Positions 45,730 through 57,607 of a stretch of DNA of 64,000 nt are shown here, in pieces. How positions within the stretch are numbered: the first letter of the stretch is position 1; the number at the start of each line of letters is the position of its first letter. The notes under the pieces are model-generated. The model had not been told where the DNA came from and did not search any database. It saw only the letters and a list, made by a program, of their open reading frames with translations. Made by a program: the position numbers and the translations under genes. This DNA is from Notamacropus eugenii (Eukaryota > Chordata > Mammalia > Diprotodontia > Macropodidae), in assembly GCF_028372415.1 (NCBI RefSeq), contig NC_092872.1, forward strand, positions 396,478,853 to 396,542,852, read 5' to 3'.

Positions 45730-45982
45730 GTGATAATAATGTTATCTGGCATTTATGTAGTACTATAAAATTTTCAAAGCACTTAGTATAAATTATTTAA
45801 TACTCACAACAGTTCCGTGAAATTAGTGCTATTATTACTTCTGTTTTACAGGTGAGAAAACTGAGGCTGAGAGAGGTTGATTGAGTCACGTGGCTAATAA
45901 ATGTTTCAGTTGGGATTCAAACCCACATCTGACTCACTTTGTATCCAGCATACAATCCACTAAGGTCTTACTGCCTCTCTTC
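45730..45982 (+). mobile_element. MIR-tailed SINE, nearly complete
   Basis: 'ggcatttatgtagtactataaaattttcaaagcac', 'atactcacaacagttccgtgaaattagtgctattattac', 'ctgttttacaggtgagaaaactgaggctgagagagg', 'tgggattcaaacccacatctgactc', 'acaatccactaaggtcttactgcct'. Same family as 24525-24808. Confidence 0.8.
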
Positions 45983-48317
45983 CTAATAAATATGTTCCCC
46001 CAAATCCCATGTGGTAACCCTGTTTTGCAGATGAGAAAAGTGAAAAGGCTAATATGAGAGGTCAATATTAATATTTTAATACTGAAAAATAGAAGTATAG
46101 CCACAAAACTTTCAATGGCTGATCTGGTCAAATACTGAAACAAGCAATTATGTAAATAGAAAGGGGAAAAAACACCCTGTAATTTTCATTTAGTTGCTTA
46201 GAGTTTTCAGAGGTAACTAAAAAGGCCCTGAAGCTAATAAAAACAGCAAAAAACTAATAAACCTTTACATAATTCCCAGATCTTCTTTTCATTGATGCAA
46301 CATTGTCAGTTTAAAGGGCCCGTTCTCTCTGAGTCTGCATTCATTTGTGGTAAATTCTACATCTGTCCATTTCCTTTCCTCAAGGCAGGTACATTTTCCA
46401 TCTTAGTGTTCCCAGTAGTCACAATTCATTACTTTTAGCCATAATAATATGTATACCTAGTGAAATGTCTTGTGTTTTAGCTACCAAGTGAAGACAGGGG
46501 ATTGAATTTCTGTTCCCAACTCTTCTACTAAGCAACTATTTGTCATTGATTAAATGGATTAATATCTGAGTCTCAATTTTCTTGTGATAAAATGAGAAGT
46601 AAAGATTGGAATATAAGAAGCCTGGGGCTACCATAGTACTGAAAATATGGTTACTACTAATAGCAAAAGTTAGAGAAGGAATGAACTAAACATCCTGGAA
46701 TACACTTGACCAGTAATCCATTAAGTGTGTGTTAGAATGTCAGTGACCTCAGAGAACTAATGCCACTTCCCAGACTGTCCAGACTCCTACCAGAGAGTAG
46801 CTCAGACCCTGGATACATCAGGATCAATATTTATTAAATCCTTCATGAGCTGTGCTCATGTCTAAAACAGATACTCGTCTGCCCCTGCTGTCATGTACTG
46901 AATTAATTTTACCTGTAACACAATTTTTACACTTTCTATTAGATTAGTTATATGCTGATAAAGAAATGACAAACTAGAGATGAATTAGGTGGGGACAGTG
47001 GCAAGAAGTGTAACATCAAAAGTCTCTCTGAGTTTGTCCTTGTACTAACACTGAATATTCTCTTCTATCTTCCCACCGAGTCTGTGATAACACTTCCTCT
47101 GAACCTTACTTTGCTAAAAGGGTCTTTTATTTTTATAATTTTTTTAAAGAGGCAAATCATTAGATACTCCTATTGATATGGATATTTCTCTGAACTCTTT
47201 GATCATAATACTGTAACAAAGGGGCCAGGTGGGGCAGAGGGATACCAATACTGATTTTTATGAATTTTAGACATTTGAATTTATTTAAGATATAAGCCTA
47301 ACATAAGATCTCAGAATAACTCTAGCAACTACAAATTCAAATTGAAGAGAGAGATTGAACACTGTATCCTTCCAATTGGCAAACTAGAGTACTACCTAGG
47401 ATTCTCTTAAAGGAAATCAAAGGAAACAACAGTTGCCTACTCCAACTGAATGAAAAATCTTCTGACAATTGAGTAAGGGGAGTTTTTCCCTTCTTTGTCT
47501 TTTGAATAAAGGTTTGTAGTCATATTTGAAGACATAAAACCTAACTTACCAAGTTATCCCCTTGTCACCTTATTAAAATGTTTCGTATTCATTTCTTCAA
47601 CCCACTTTGCCTGCCCCAAGATATTTCATGTCTGTAAAACAGCAGATTTTACTGTATGTATTTTTATAAGCACCACAGACAGTTCTGCTAACTTGTTTAT
47701 ACTCATTTACATGGTATGTGTCAGGTCGCATGTCATAAAATATAATGCAATTTAGCATAAGTGACACAACACCACATGGTGTCTAAAATTTAAAGGATAA
47801 TATATTCATTTTAGTATCTGATACTTGCAATCAATTTTGATAGTGAGATAATTTGATAAAAACAGATGTTAGTGTGGAAAAAAAGCTAATTATGAAGTAT
47901 TGGTGAATTCCATCTGGGTCTGTTTTCTAATTCTCTACCCTAAGATAATATCTTTCCAATTACTATAAGCTGCTATTTTCTGTTTAATAAATAAAACCAC
48001 ATTGTAATTTTTCCCCCTGCTAATCTCTCACATCTACTAAATGTTTGGTCCAGTTGGTGGAATTTTAGTATGCTCCTGAGAATAACTTAGAAATGTATTT
48101 ATACAAATGAAAATAATGATTTAATTTTTCCCCATTTATCAAGATTTTTTAAAAATAAAGCCTGCAGACAATAAAAAATAGTTAAGCTAGGGTTTAATGT
48201 ATTTGTCTTTCTGTCTGCTTTATTTTAGATAATTTTAATTATGCTTACATGCACAGAGTATGATCGCTAAAGTACTTTGTTCAAATTGATTCAGTAAATA
48301 GTCATTGTATTCTTACT
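45983..48317. other. Unclassified DNA, longest stretch without a recognised element
   Basis: About 2.3 kb without a gene or confident repeat. A weak MIR-like piece lies at 46490-46610 ('tctgagtctcaattttcttgtgataaaatgagaag'). Confidence 0.45.
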
Positions 48318-48718
48318 TTTTGCTAAGAGGTAGGGTCCAGGAATACACAGACTAAAGGATCTTTTCCCAAAGAGTTTACACTATAGTGGGAAGTTTGGGA
48401 GGGGAGTGCTAAGTAATACCAATAAATATGAAGCAAAGAAAGAAGATGATAAGGACTAAGGAAGAGCCTAGACAAAGTTTGGTAAGAAACATGAAGAAGT
48501 GAGTGGTCATTTTCAGTTTGGGGATACAAAAAGGCTTTGTTGAGGAGATGACACATGAAAGAGTTCCAGAAAAAGAGAAGGATTTTGATAGAGGGATCTA
48601 TGGAAGGCATGCATTTTGGGGATAAAGGATAGCCCATGTAATTAAAGGTAGGCAGAAGAGGGCAGGGCAAGATCAGGGAATAACTTGTAGTCCAGATGAA
48701 CTATAACAGAAAGTATCT
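48318..48718 (-). mobile_element. L2-like LINE fragment, antisense
   Basis: 'aagagtttacactatag', 'aaggctttgttgagg...gacacatgaaagagttcc' and 'ggataaaggatagcccatg' are loosely like the antisense L2 3' region. Contains the segment matching 45144-45315 in inverse orientation. Confidence 0.5.
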
Positions 48719-48769
48719 GGGAAGGAAGGAAGGAAGGAAGGAAGGAAGGAAGGAAGAAGGAAGGAAGGG
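48719..48769. repeat. (GGAA)n microsatellite
   Basis: Eleven or so GGAA/GAAG units with one short interruption. Confidence 0.95.
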
Positions 48770-48774
48770 GTATT

Positions 48775-50565
48775 CAAGCAGCTGATCTGGGTCTCAGTTC
48801 TGAGTGAGTCCTGGAGTGAGTTGGAGCACTGGAGCAGAGGAGCTGCTGGTGACTATGGAGAGGGAATGCTATTTGCAGATGCTGGGCAGAAAAGAGTGCT
48901 TGTCATTGTTCACAGAACAGAGTACAGGCCAAGAGAGAAATAAACTCCACTACCTTGATTGTGCCACCTTGGAGGAACTGAGAACTTACAGGTCCTTAGA
49001 GTATACCCTCCACTTGACAAAGGACTGAAAAGTCAAATAACTGTCTGGGAAAGTACCCAAAAAAGGAGAAAAATAAGATTGTAGAAGGTTACTTTCTTGT
49101 TGAAAAGATATTTCCTTCCATCGTTTTAGATGAGGAAGAACAAAGCATATCATCAGAAGAAGACATCAAAGTCAAGGCTTCTACACCCAAAACCTCCAAA
49201 AAAATATGCAGTGGTCTCATGCCAGGGAAGAGCTCAAAAAGAATTTTGAAAATCAAGTAAGAGAGGTGGAGGAAAAATTGGGAAGAGAAATGAGAGCAAT
49301 GCAAGAAAATTATGAAAAGTGAATCAAGAGCTTGCTAAAGGAGACCCAAAAAATGCTGAAGAAAATAACACTTTTAAAAATAGACTAACCAAATGGCCAA
49401 AAAGGTCCAAAAAGCCAATGAGGAAAAGAATACTTTAAAAAGCAGAATTGGCCAAATTGAAAAAGAAGTTGAAAAGCTCACTGAAGAAAATAGTTCTTTA
49501 AAAATGAGAATGGAGTAGATGGAAGCTAATGACTATGAAAAACCAAGAAATTATAAAACAAAACCAAAAGAATGAAAAATAGAAAGCAATGTGAAATATA
49601 TCCTTGGAAAAACAACTGACCTGGAAAATAGATCCAGGAGAGATCATTTAAAAATGATTGGTCTACCTGAAAACCATGATAAAAAAAAAAGCCTAGACAT
49701 CATTTTTCATGAAATTATCAGGGAAAACTGCCCTTATATTCTAGAACCAGAGGGTAGAATATAAATGAAAAGAATCCACCAATCACTTCCTGAAAAAGAT
49801 CCCAAAAGGAAAACTACTAGGAACATTGTAGCCAAATTCAAGAGTTCCCAGATCAAGAAGAAAATATTACAAACAGCCACAAAGAAACAATTCAAGTATT
49901 GTGGAAATACGATCAGGATAACATGGAATTTAGGAGCTTCTACACTAAGGAATCTAAGGGCTTGGAATATGATATTCCAGAGGTCAGAGGAAATAGGATT
50001 AAAACCAAAAATCACCTGCAAAAAAAAGCTGAGTATAATAGTTTAGGAGGAAAATGGAATTAAGGTAGAATGTAGCAATTCATCTCCCATAAAAGGGGGA
50101 AGAAAGAGCTTTTACAATGGAGGGGAAGAGGGGGGAGATGAGAGGAAATAATTGAACATTACTGTCATGGGATTTGGCTTAAGGAGGAAATAACACAACT
50201 TAATTGGATATGAAAATCTATTTTACCCTGCAGGAAGGCAAGGGGGAAGGGGAGAGGAGAGAGAAGATAATAGAAGTGACAACAAATTGGGGAAAGGGAT
50301 AATCAGAAGCAAACACTATTATGGTAGGACAGGTCAAGGGAGAGAATGGAATAAATAAAGGACAGGATAGGACAGAGGGAAATGTGGTTAGTCTTTTACA
50401 ACATAACTATTATGGAAGTGCTTTGCATCGTTACACTTGTATGAATAAGCATTTAATTGCTTGTTTTCTCATTGAGAGTGGGGAGGGAGGGAGAGAATAT
50501 GAAACTCAAAGCTTTAAAAATGAATGTTAAAAATTGTTTTAGCATCCAACTGGAAATTAAGGTAT
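48775..50565 (+). mobile_element. HAL1, 5'-truncated
   Basis: Starts within the 5'UTR ('gagtgctt...cacagaacagagtacagg'). Continues into decayed ORF1 (about 49.1-50.04 kb; the frame 49765-50046 reads 'RNIVAKFKSSQIKKKILQTATKKQFKYCGNTIRIT', the RRM/C-terminal junction of ORF1p, quoted in part). The purine-rich 3'UTR follows (50.06-50.4 kb) and a HAL1 3' end ('ctcattgagagtggggagg', 'actcaaagctttaaaaatg'). The ORF2-derived tail seen in long copies is missing here too. No certain target duplication; it begins next to the GGAA tract. Confidence 0.75.
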
Positions 50566-50571
50566 GCAGGC

Positions 50572-50790
50572 AATGGAGTATAGAAATCTATTTTGCCCTA
50601 CAGGAAAAGAGAGGAGAAGGGGGATGGAAGAAGGGTAGGTAATAGAAGGGAGGACAGACTGGAGGAAGGTGTGGATGGGGTACATGCTGTCCTGGAGTGG
50701 AGGTTGGGGAGAGATGGGGAGAAAATTTTGAATTCAAATTCTTGTGGAAGTGAATTTTAAGAATTGAAAAATAAATAAATTATTTATTAT
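50572..50790 (+). mobile_element. HAL1 3'UTR fragment, second copy
   Basis: 'tatagaaatctattttgccctacagg' restarts the HAL1 3'UTR directly after the end of the previous copy and runs to a short-form end ('aattcttgtggaagtgaattttaagaattgaaaaataaataaa'). Confidence 0.7.
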
Positions 50791-50869
50791 ACATACATAT
50801 ATATATATTTTGAAAAATTGTGTGAATTTTCTTAAGTGGGAAAATATTGATCAACCAATAAAGGAGTTT

Positions 50870-51500
50870 AAAATATCATTTTATTGATGTATTTCATTTT
50901 TAATCATATTCATTTATGAAAGTGTCCCTACACCCTCCACCAATCCAGCAAGGCATATTATAAAAAAGGAACACAAAGGAAACAGAACATGAAATAGTTC
51001 AGCTAAACTGGCCAATATATCAATCAAGTTGAATGGTATATAAAACAACCTATAACCCATAGCTATCTGCCTCTGTGTAAGAGGAATGCAGAGGCATCAT
51101 TTCCTGTCTTAGACAAAGATAACTACATAGCATTCAGGGCCTTTCTTATCATTTTTCTTTCCATTTACATTACTGTAGGTACTATATGTGTAGTTTTCCC
51201 GGTTAGGACCACTTCATTTTGCATCAGTTCATGTAAGTTTTCTCAAGTTTTTCAGAAAACTTTTTGAGAAAACTTTTTTCATGTTTATCATTTATTTTGC
51301 TCTAGTGTTCTTTCATTACATTCATATATCACAATTTGCTTAGCTATTCCCCAAATCTATGGATGTCTACTTTGTTTTCTGTTTTTGATGCAAAAAGCAT
51401 TCTGCTATCTGTTGGTATATACGAGACCTTTATTATGGCTTTAAGTTCCTTGATGTATATACTTAGATAGTCAAAGACTGTGGACATTATAGTCAGTCTT
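50870..51500 (-). mobile_element. L1 3' end fragment, antisense
   Basis: Plus-strand 'gcatcagttcatgtaag', 'catatatcacaatttgcttagctattccccaaatctatggatg' and 'aaaagcattctgctatc' is the reverse complement of the L1 ORF2 C-terminal region. 50.87-51.18 kb is the associated 3'UTR-like sequence. Contains a 12-bp perfect inverted repeat (AAGTTTTCTCAA 51235-51246 and TTGAGAAAACTT 51264-51275). Confidence 0.65.
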
Positions 51501-52451
51501 TCAATTTGTCCTTTAGGAATTTGGATAATAAGAACAGATTCAACTCGGGCTGAGATAAAAATCAGATTTCATTCTACTTTTAACCAAAAGGAGATTTATT
51601 CATGTCATAGATATTCCAGAATTTACTTGTATAGACATATCTCTCCTCACTGACATATGGAAAAATCTCTGGTCACTGGGCATCATAGGCTGATTTCCAC
51701 TACTGTAGGATATATATTAACTGTACAGGGTCAAGACTCGACATAGATGGGTCTTTATTTTTTTATCACCTTAGTTGATGAGGGATTCTTGACAATATGG
51801 CCAGAAGTTATGGCAAGGGAAGCACAACTTGATTCTTGGCACTGGGTCAGTCAAATAATGAGGACAGATCTATTGCCTTTTAGGGAAAACCTAGCCTTAT
51901 TCATGTTATGGGATAAAGGAAAATACGGGTTCTATCACATGCTGCCTCATAGGGGGAAATATAACAAAAATCTTTTAGAAAACCTTATACTACATAAATA
52001 TTTTTAGAAATTTTATTGGACAGACATCCCAGCATTGACAAAGTTAAAGAAAAAAGGAGACAAAAACCAGAACATTTTCTAAAAATTATTAAAGTACTTT
52101 CCTCTCTGTGTAAGAGTCATTAAAAAAGGAAAAGAATAAAATCTTGTACAGGAAAAAAAAAAAATCCCTGAAATCTATGATTTTTTTCCTTCTTTCATCA
52201 GAAGAACTAAGCCTCAGATCTCAACAATTTGGTCCATGTAGCAGATGAAGTCCGAACTTTGCAAATTGAATCATATGATGCAAGGTGGTCATGGGTAGCA
52301 AGAGTATCACCAGAAATATAAGGATCACAGCAGAGTTAATGTCAACTCTGACAGTCAACAATTCTTTATCATGTGTCAAGCTTAACTGTAGTAACATGGC
52401 TAAGAGGTCACAAGTTTCTTGAATGCAACCTATCCCAGGATTAAGTTGGTA
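51501..52451. other. Unclassified DNA
   Basis: No gene recognised. The 86-residue frame at 51747-52007 has no family resemblance that I can name. A poly-A run occurs at about 52150-52165. Confidence 0.4.
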
Positions 52452-53933
52452 CTGAGATTTTCTTTTTTTTTATGTTTTTTTTTTAATTTTATTTTTTAAT
52501 TTATTTAACTTTTAACATTCATTTTCACAAAATTTTGGGTTCCAAATTTTCTCCCTATTTGTCCCCTCCCCCCACCCCAAAACACTGAGCATTCTAATTG
52601 CCCCTATCACCAATCTGCCCTCTCTTCTACCATCCCTCCCTTCCCTTGTCCCCATCTTCTCTTTTGTCTTGTAGGGCCGGATAACTTTCTATACCCCTTT
52701 ACCTGTATTTCTTATTTCCTAGTAGCAAGAACAGTATTCGACATTTGTTCCTAAAACTTTGAATTCCAACTTCTCTTCATCCCTCCTTCCCCACCCATTC
52801 CCTTTGGAAGGCAAGCAATTCAATATAGGCCATATCTGTGTAGTTTTGCAAATGACTTCCATAATAATCATGTTGCGTAAGGCCAACTATATTTCCCTCC
52901 ATTATATCCTGCCTCCTATTGCTTCTGTTCTCTCTTTGGATCCTGTCCCTCCCCAAGAGTGTTGACTTCAGATTGCTCCCTCCTCCCATTGCCCTCCCTT
53001 CCATCATAACCCCCACCCTGCTTATCCCCTTATCCCCCACTTTCCTGTATTGTACGATAAGTTTTCATACCAAAATGAGTGTGCATTTTATTCCTTCCTT
53101 TAGTGGAATGTGATGAGAATAAACTTCATCTTTTTCTCTCACCTCCCCTCTTTTTCCCTCCACTGAAAAGTCTTTTGCTTGCCTGTTTTATGAGAGATAA
53201 TTTGCTCCATTCTATTTCTCCCTTTCTCCTCCCAATATATTTCTCTCTCACCCCTTAATTTCATTTTTTTAAGATATGATCCCATCCTATTCAATTCACT
53301 CTGTGTTCTCTGTCTCTGTGTGTATGTGTGTGTGTGTGTAATCCCACCCAGTACCCAGATACTGAAAAGTTTCAAGAGTTACAAATATTGTCTTTCCATG
53401 TAGGAATGTAAACAGTTCAACTTCAGTAAGTCCCTTATGACTTTTCTTTGCTGTTTACCTTTTCATGCTTCTCTTCATTCTTGTGTTTTAAAGTCAAATT
53501 TTCTTTTCAGCTCTGGTCTTTTCATCAAGAATGCTTGAAAGTCCCCAATTTCATTGAAAGACCATTTTTCCCCCTGAATTATTATACTCAGTTTTGCTGG
53601 GTAGGTGATTCTTGGTTTTAGTCCTAGTTCCTTTGACTTTTGGAATATCCTATTCCACGCCCTTCAATCCCTTAATGTAGAAGCTTCTAGATCTTGTGTT
53701 ATCCTGATTGTATTTCCACAATACTTGAATTGTTTCTTTCTAGCTGCTTGCAATATTTTCTCCTTGATCAGGGAACTCTGGAATTTGGCCACAATGTTCC
53801 TAAGAGTTTCTCTTTTTGGATCTCTTTCAGGAGGTGATTGGTGGATTCCTTGAATATTTATTTTGTCCTCTGCTTCTAGAATCTCAGGGCAGTTTTCCTT
53901 GATAATTTCATGAAAGATGATGTCTAGGCTCTT

Positions 53934-54626
53934 TTATTGATCATGGCTTTCAGGTAGTCCCATAATTTTTAAATTGTCTCTCCTGGATCTATTTTCCAAC
54001 TCAGTTGTTTTTCCAATGAGATATTTCACATTATCTTCCATTTTTTCATTCTTTTGGTGTTGTTTTGTGATTTCTTGGTTTCTCATAAAGTCATTAGCCT
54101 CCATCTGTTCCATTCTAATTTTGAAAGAACTGTTTTCTTCAGTGAGCTTTTGAACCTCCTTTTCCATTTGGCTAATTCTGCTTTTGAAAGCATTCTTCTC
54201 CTCATTGGCTTTTTGAACCTCTTTTGCCAATTGAGTTAGCCTATTTTTCAAGGTGTTATTTTCTTCAGCATTTTTTTGGGTCTCCTTTAGCAAGGTGTTG
54301 ACCTGCTTTTCATGCTTTTCTTTCATCTCTCTCATTTTTCTTCCCAGTTTTTCCTCCACCTCTCTACCTTGATTTTCAAAATCCTTTTTGAGCTCTTCCA
54401 TGGCCTGAATCCATGGAATATTTATTCTGGATGCTTGGGATATAGAAGCCTTAACTTCTGTGTTTTTCCCTGATGGTAAGCCTTGTTCTTCCTCATCAGA
54501 AAGGAAGGGAGGAGATAACTGTTCACCAAGAAAGTAACCTTCTATGGTCTTATTTTTTTTTTTCCTTTTCTGGGCATTTTCCCAAGCAGTGACTTGACTT
54601 CTGAGTGTCCTCTCCACACCCACCAC
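53934..54626 (-). pseudogene. HAL1 ORF1 (RNA-binding protein), N-terminal and coiled-coil part
   Basis: A 230-residue open frame homologous to ORF1p of copy A. A basic N-terminus ('KKKNKTIEGYFLGE', about residues 22-36) precedes a long coiled coil (about 70-205) and the start of the RRM-like domain ('RRDNLKIMGLPESHDQ', about 214-229). There the frame meets an in-frame TAA at a position where copy A has a sense codon. The same frame then continues with 'SLDIIFHEIIKENCPEILE' and 'KKQFKYCGNTIRI' before a second in-frame stop near the start of the C-terminal domain. A family-length protein would be about 360 residues. At least two nonsense changes separate it from an intact reading frame. Confidence 0.85.
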
Positions 54627-54782
54627 ACCTCCAGATCCACCCAGCTAGAGTTTGGGATCTGAGATTCAAATGCTGCTTCCCAGCCTCAGGGCTTTTGGCA
54701 GGGGCTGGGCTGCTGTTCAGTGTGAGATTAAGTTTAGGTGCTCAGGTGGGGGCAGGGTTGCCTCACAGGGCTCAGTTCCCTC

Positions 54783-54799
54783 GGGGGGGGGGGGGGGGG
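54783..54799. repeat. Poly-G run (17 G)
   Basis: Seventeen consecutive G on the plus strand in the HAL1 copy B 5'UTR; copy A has only a short G run at the same place. A possible assembly or length-error site. Confidence 0.9.
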
Positions 54800-55230
54800 T
54801 TATGTGGAGACCTTCAACAATGGATCCAAACTCCTGCCTGCTTTGTGGAGCCCTTGTCTGCTGCTGCCTCCGCTGCTGCCTCCCGAGGGGGCCTGAGTTA
54901 TGGAGACACCCCGCTCCCCTCTCGGTGAGCCAAAAAGGCTCTCTCACTGACCTGTGGGTGGAAGGACCTGAGTGACTGCTGGAGATTCTGTCCCTGAAGC
55001 CTTCTCGGATCTGCTCCTCTTGGTCCTGTGTGGCCAAGGCAGGGCTGGGCTCTGCTCTGGGTCTGGGGCGCAACAGGCCTTTTGCGTTGGTTTTTCAGGG
55101 CTCTCTGGAACAGAAATCTCCTCCACTCTGTTGTTCTGTGGCTTCTGCTGCTCCTGAATTTGTTGGGAGTTTTTCTTTACAGATATTTTATGGGCTGTGG
55201 GTTTGGAGCTAGCATATGTGTATCTTTCTG

Positions 55231-55248
55231 CTCCACCATCTTGGCTCC
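55231..55248 (-). promoter_or_regulatory. YY1-type site at HAL1 copy B 5' end
   Basis: Minus strand reads GGAGCCAAGATGGTGGAG at the 5' terminus, matching the CAAGATGG core used by YY1 in L1 5'UTRs. The last G/C position of the usual site differs. Confidence 0.5.
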
Positions 55249-55299
55249 TGAGATTTTCTTAATACCATGAGCCCCTTAGTATTACCAGGATCACTCTCC

Positions 55300-55935
55300 T
55301 CTATCTCCTACTTCCCTTGCTGACAGCCACATCTGAGGAATGGCACCAAATTTTCAAGCCCTAAGATATCTCTCTGAAGTTTCTCTTCCTTTGTTCCACA
55401 GAGTCTCTACAAATAGTCACATTTACTGTTCTCTGGGATTTGGAACCATCTTCAAGTCAACTAAGGCATTCTTTATTTTTCAAGTAAATAACACGTTAAC
55501 TATAGTTATATAGCAAAAATTTTATGACTCCATGACTTGGGGCATCCCCCCAAAATGTAGAGGATGTAAAAGAAAGACGTAATGAGTATTTTTTCCATGT
55601 CCTGCTCAACCCAATATCCAGTAGTCACTCTTGTGCTGGTCATATAATTTGGCAAGTGGGTTGCCACAGCATACTCTCTCCTGATTTTAGCGTAATCTGC
55701 ACAGCCTACCATCATCAATCTGTCTCTAGTCTGAGAGGAGCAAGAATTGCATATTTTTGCTGTGTTTTCAGTCATCACTGACATTGAACAGGGACAACAA
55801 TGTGAGGGCAGACATACCTCAACATGGCTGATGTCTGCTACGCGATGAGAGGCAACAACAAAAGGTCTTTTTCCCCCTCCCTTGCTGTGTGGCTGGCCAT
55901 CCAACTTACATGACTATCTGGTGTTCGCTCCAAGG
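55300..55935 (-). mobile_element. LTR-like fossil (weak)
   Basis: On the minus strand this stretch has, in order, a TG-start candidate near 55935, a TATA-like sequence near 55505, an AATAAA signal near 55475, and further down a 'TTTGGTGCC' that resembles a retroviral primer-binding site (near 55350). That arrangement would fit one decayed LTR with a short leader, cut off by the HAL1 at 55247. No partner LTR was found. The 132-residue frame at 55506-55904 lies inside it and is cysteine-rich but unrecognised. Family unknown; broken and old. Confidence 0.25.
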
Positions 55936-55984
55936 TCAGACACTCAGTTGAGTATTTCTTTGTATGTGAGCAGTTGTCATGGAA

Positions 55985-57563
55985 CTTCTTTGTTTCTAGT
56001 ATGAATGTTTTTGGGGTTACTTTGTAAAATGGGTGAAAAAAGAAATGGAAGATGGAATCAAAACATAGAATGTCTAATCCAGAGTGGACAAACTTGTTTA
56101 CTTACACAAGAGACAAATATTATGCCTTGTTTACTGAGAATATCACTCATTCCAAAGGAATACAATGTTTGTTGCCATTTTGAATCAAAACTTAATCAAA
56201 TTGGACACTAATGGAAAACAAATTAAAGCATTCAAGTTACTGAAAAATCTCATTGGGGAAGAATGTTTTTTTTTTTTTTTTAAGAAAGTAAACACAAAAT
56301 TAGTTTTCAAATTTCTGAAGAATTTGTTCCTACTGGGAAGTCTTTCACTAAAAGTGACATCATTAAAAAAAGTATTTGCTGATTGCAGTTTCTGGTTTCT
56401 GTCCCAATAAAAAAAAAAGTGTTTTTGAATGTATAAGTTTGTCCCATATGAGCACATGCAGCTAAGAGTAGCTGATTTATCCAATAACCTTAGCGATCAG
56501 TTAAATGAGAAGGTAAATGAATTCAACCGTTACTCTTTGGTAATGACAAGAGCACTGATTTGCTAGATATTGTTCAGCTTCTAATTTTCATTTGAGGTGT
56601 TGATGACAACTTTGAAGTAACTACTTTTAAAGAAATCTCAAATCAAGTAAATAAGTGTATAACTGAAAAGTTAGCATAACTTTTGAAAACTTAGTGGCCA
56701 TTTGCACTGATGGCACTCCTTCTATGTGCAGGAAAAACCTTGATGCAGTAACTCTTGCTGAAGAGTTTGTTGCAAATAAATAAATATCATTGCATTGTAC
56801 ATTGGTAAGTATTATGCAACAAAGTTTTGGATTTTGACCATGTAATCTCAGTGGTACTTTGGATTGTAAATTATATCAGTCAAGGGAATTAAAACATAGG
56901 CCATTTTTAGCATTTCTTGAAGAGGATGATGCTTGCAATGATCTATTCTGTCACACAGAAGTTCACCGGTTGAGCTGTTGAAGAGTATTGCAATGTTTTG
57001 TTGTCCTAAAGGAAGAAATAGTTCAGTTCTTAGAGAATGACTTGACATATTTCCCAGAGCTGCATAATGAAGTTTGGAATAATGACCTTTATTTTTTATG
57101 TGACATCACAAGTCATCTAAATGAACTGAAATTTACAGTTCAAGGGAAAAGTCAACTTACTTTTCAAATTATTGTTGTAGTAAAGGCTTTCAAAATGAAA
57201 CTGAGGCTATTCAGAAGCCAAGTGTCAAAAGGAGAAATGTAACACTTTACTATGTATATGAAACATTCCATTGTGTAAGCACGCCAAGTTAGGAGAAAAA
57301 TATTCAAATGACATTGAAGTTTTGATCCAGGAGTTTGACAGAAGACTGTCACTATACAAAGAAGACATTAAATATAAGTTAATTGAAGATCCTTTCTCTG
57401 TGGATCTACAGGAAGTCTTAGAGGTTATTGAACTTCAGTGCTCAACAATTTATCAAAATAAACACAGAAAAAACAGACTTCAAGACTTATACAAGAATTT
57501 TGACAAGGGAAAGTTTAATAATCTGTGAGATGGTACTTTACAGGTTTTCAGTATATTTGGGAG

Positions 57564-57607
<44 letters not shown>

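Larger units (their letters stand above)
52465..55247 (-). mobile_element. Full-length short-form HAL1, copy B
   Basis: A 2.8-kb minus-strand HAL1: 5' end CCAAGATGG near 55240, 5'UTR (about 54.63-55.24 kb), ORF1 (about 53.5-54.6 kb), 3'UTR, and a T-rich stretch at 52465-52510 representing the poly-A tail. A perfect 13-bp target duplication, CTGAGATTTTCTT, lies at 52452-52464 and 55248-55260. Same structure as copy A, with no ORF2-derived tail. The 5'UTR has lost most CpGs seen in copy A, suggesting an older or more heavily methylated copy. Confidence 0.9.

Noticed and set aside
51747-52007. 86-residue frame beginning MGLYFFITLVDEG
   Set aside because: Looked briefly like a membrane or viral protein fragment but has no motif or supporting neighbour that I can name.
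55506-55904. 132-residue cysteine-rich minus-strand frame as a host gene
   Set aside because: No domain recognised, no splice or promoter context, and the composition is not convincing; left as part of an unclassified LTR-like block.
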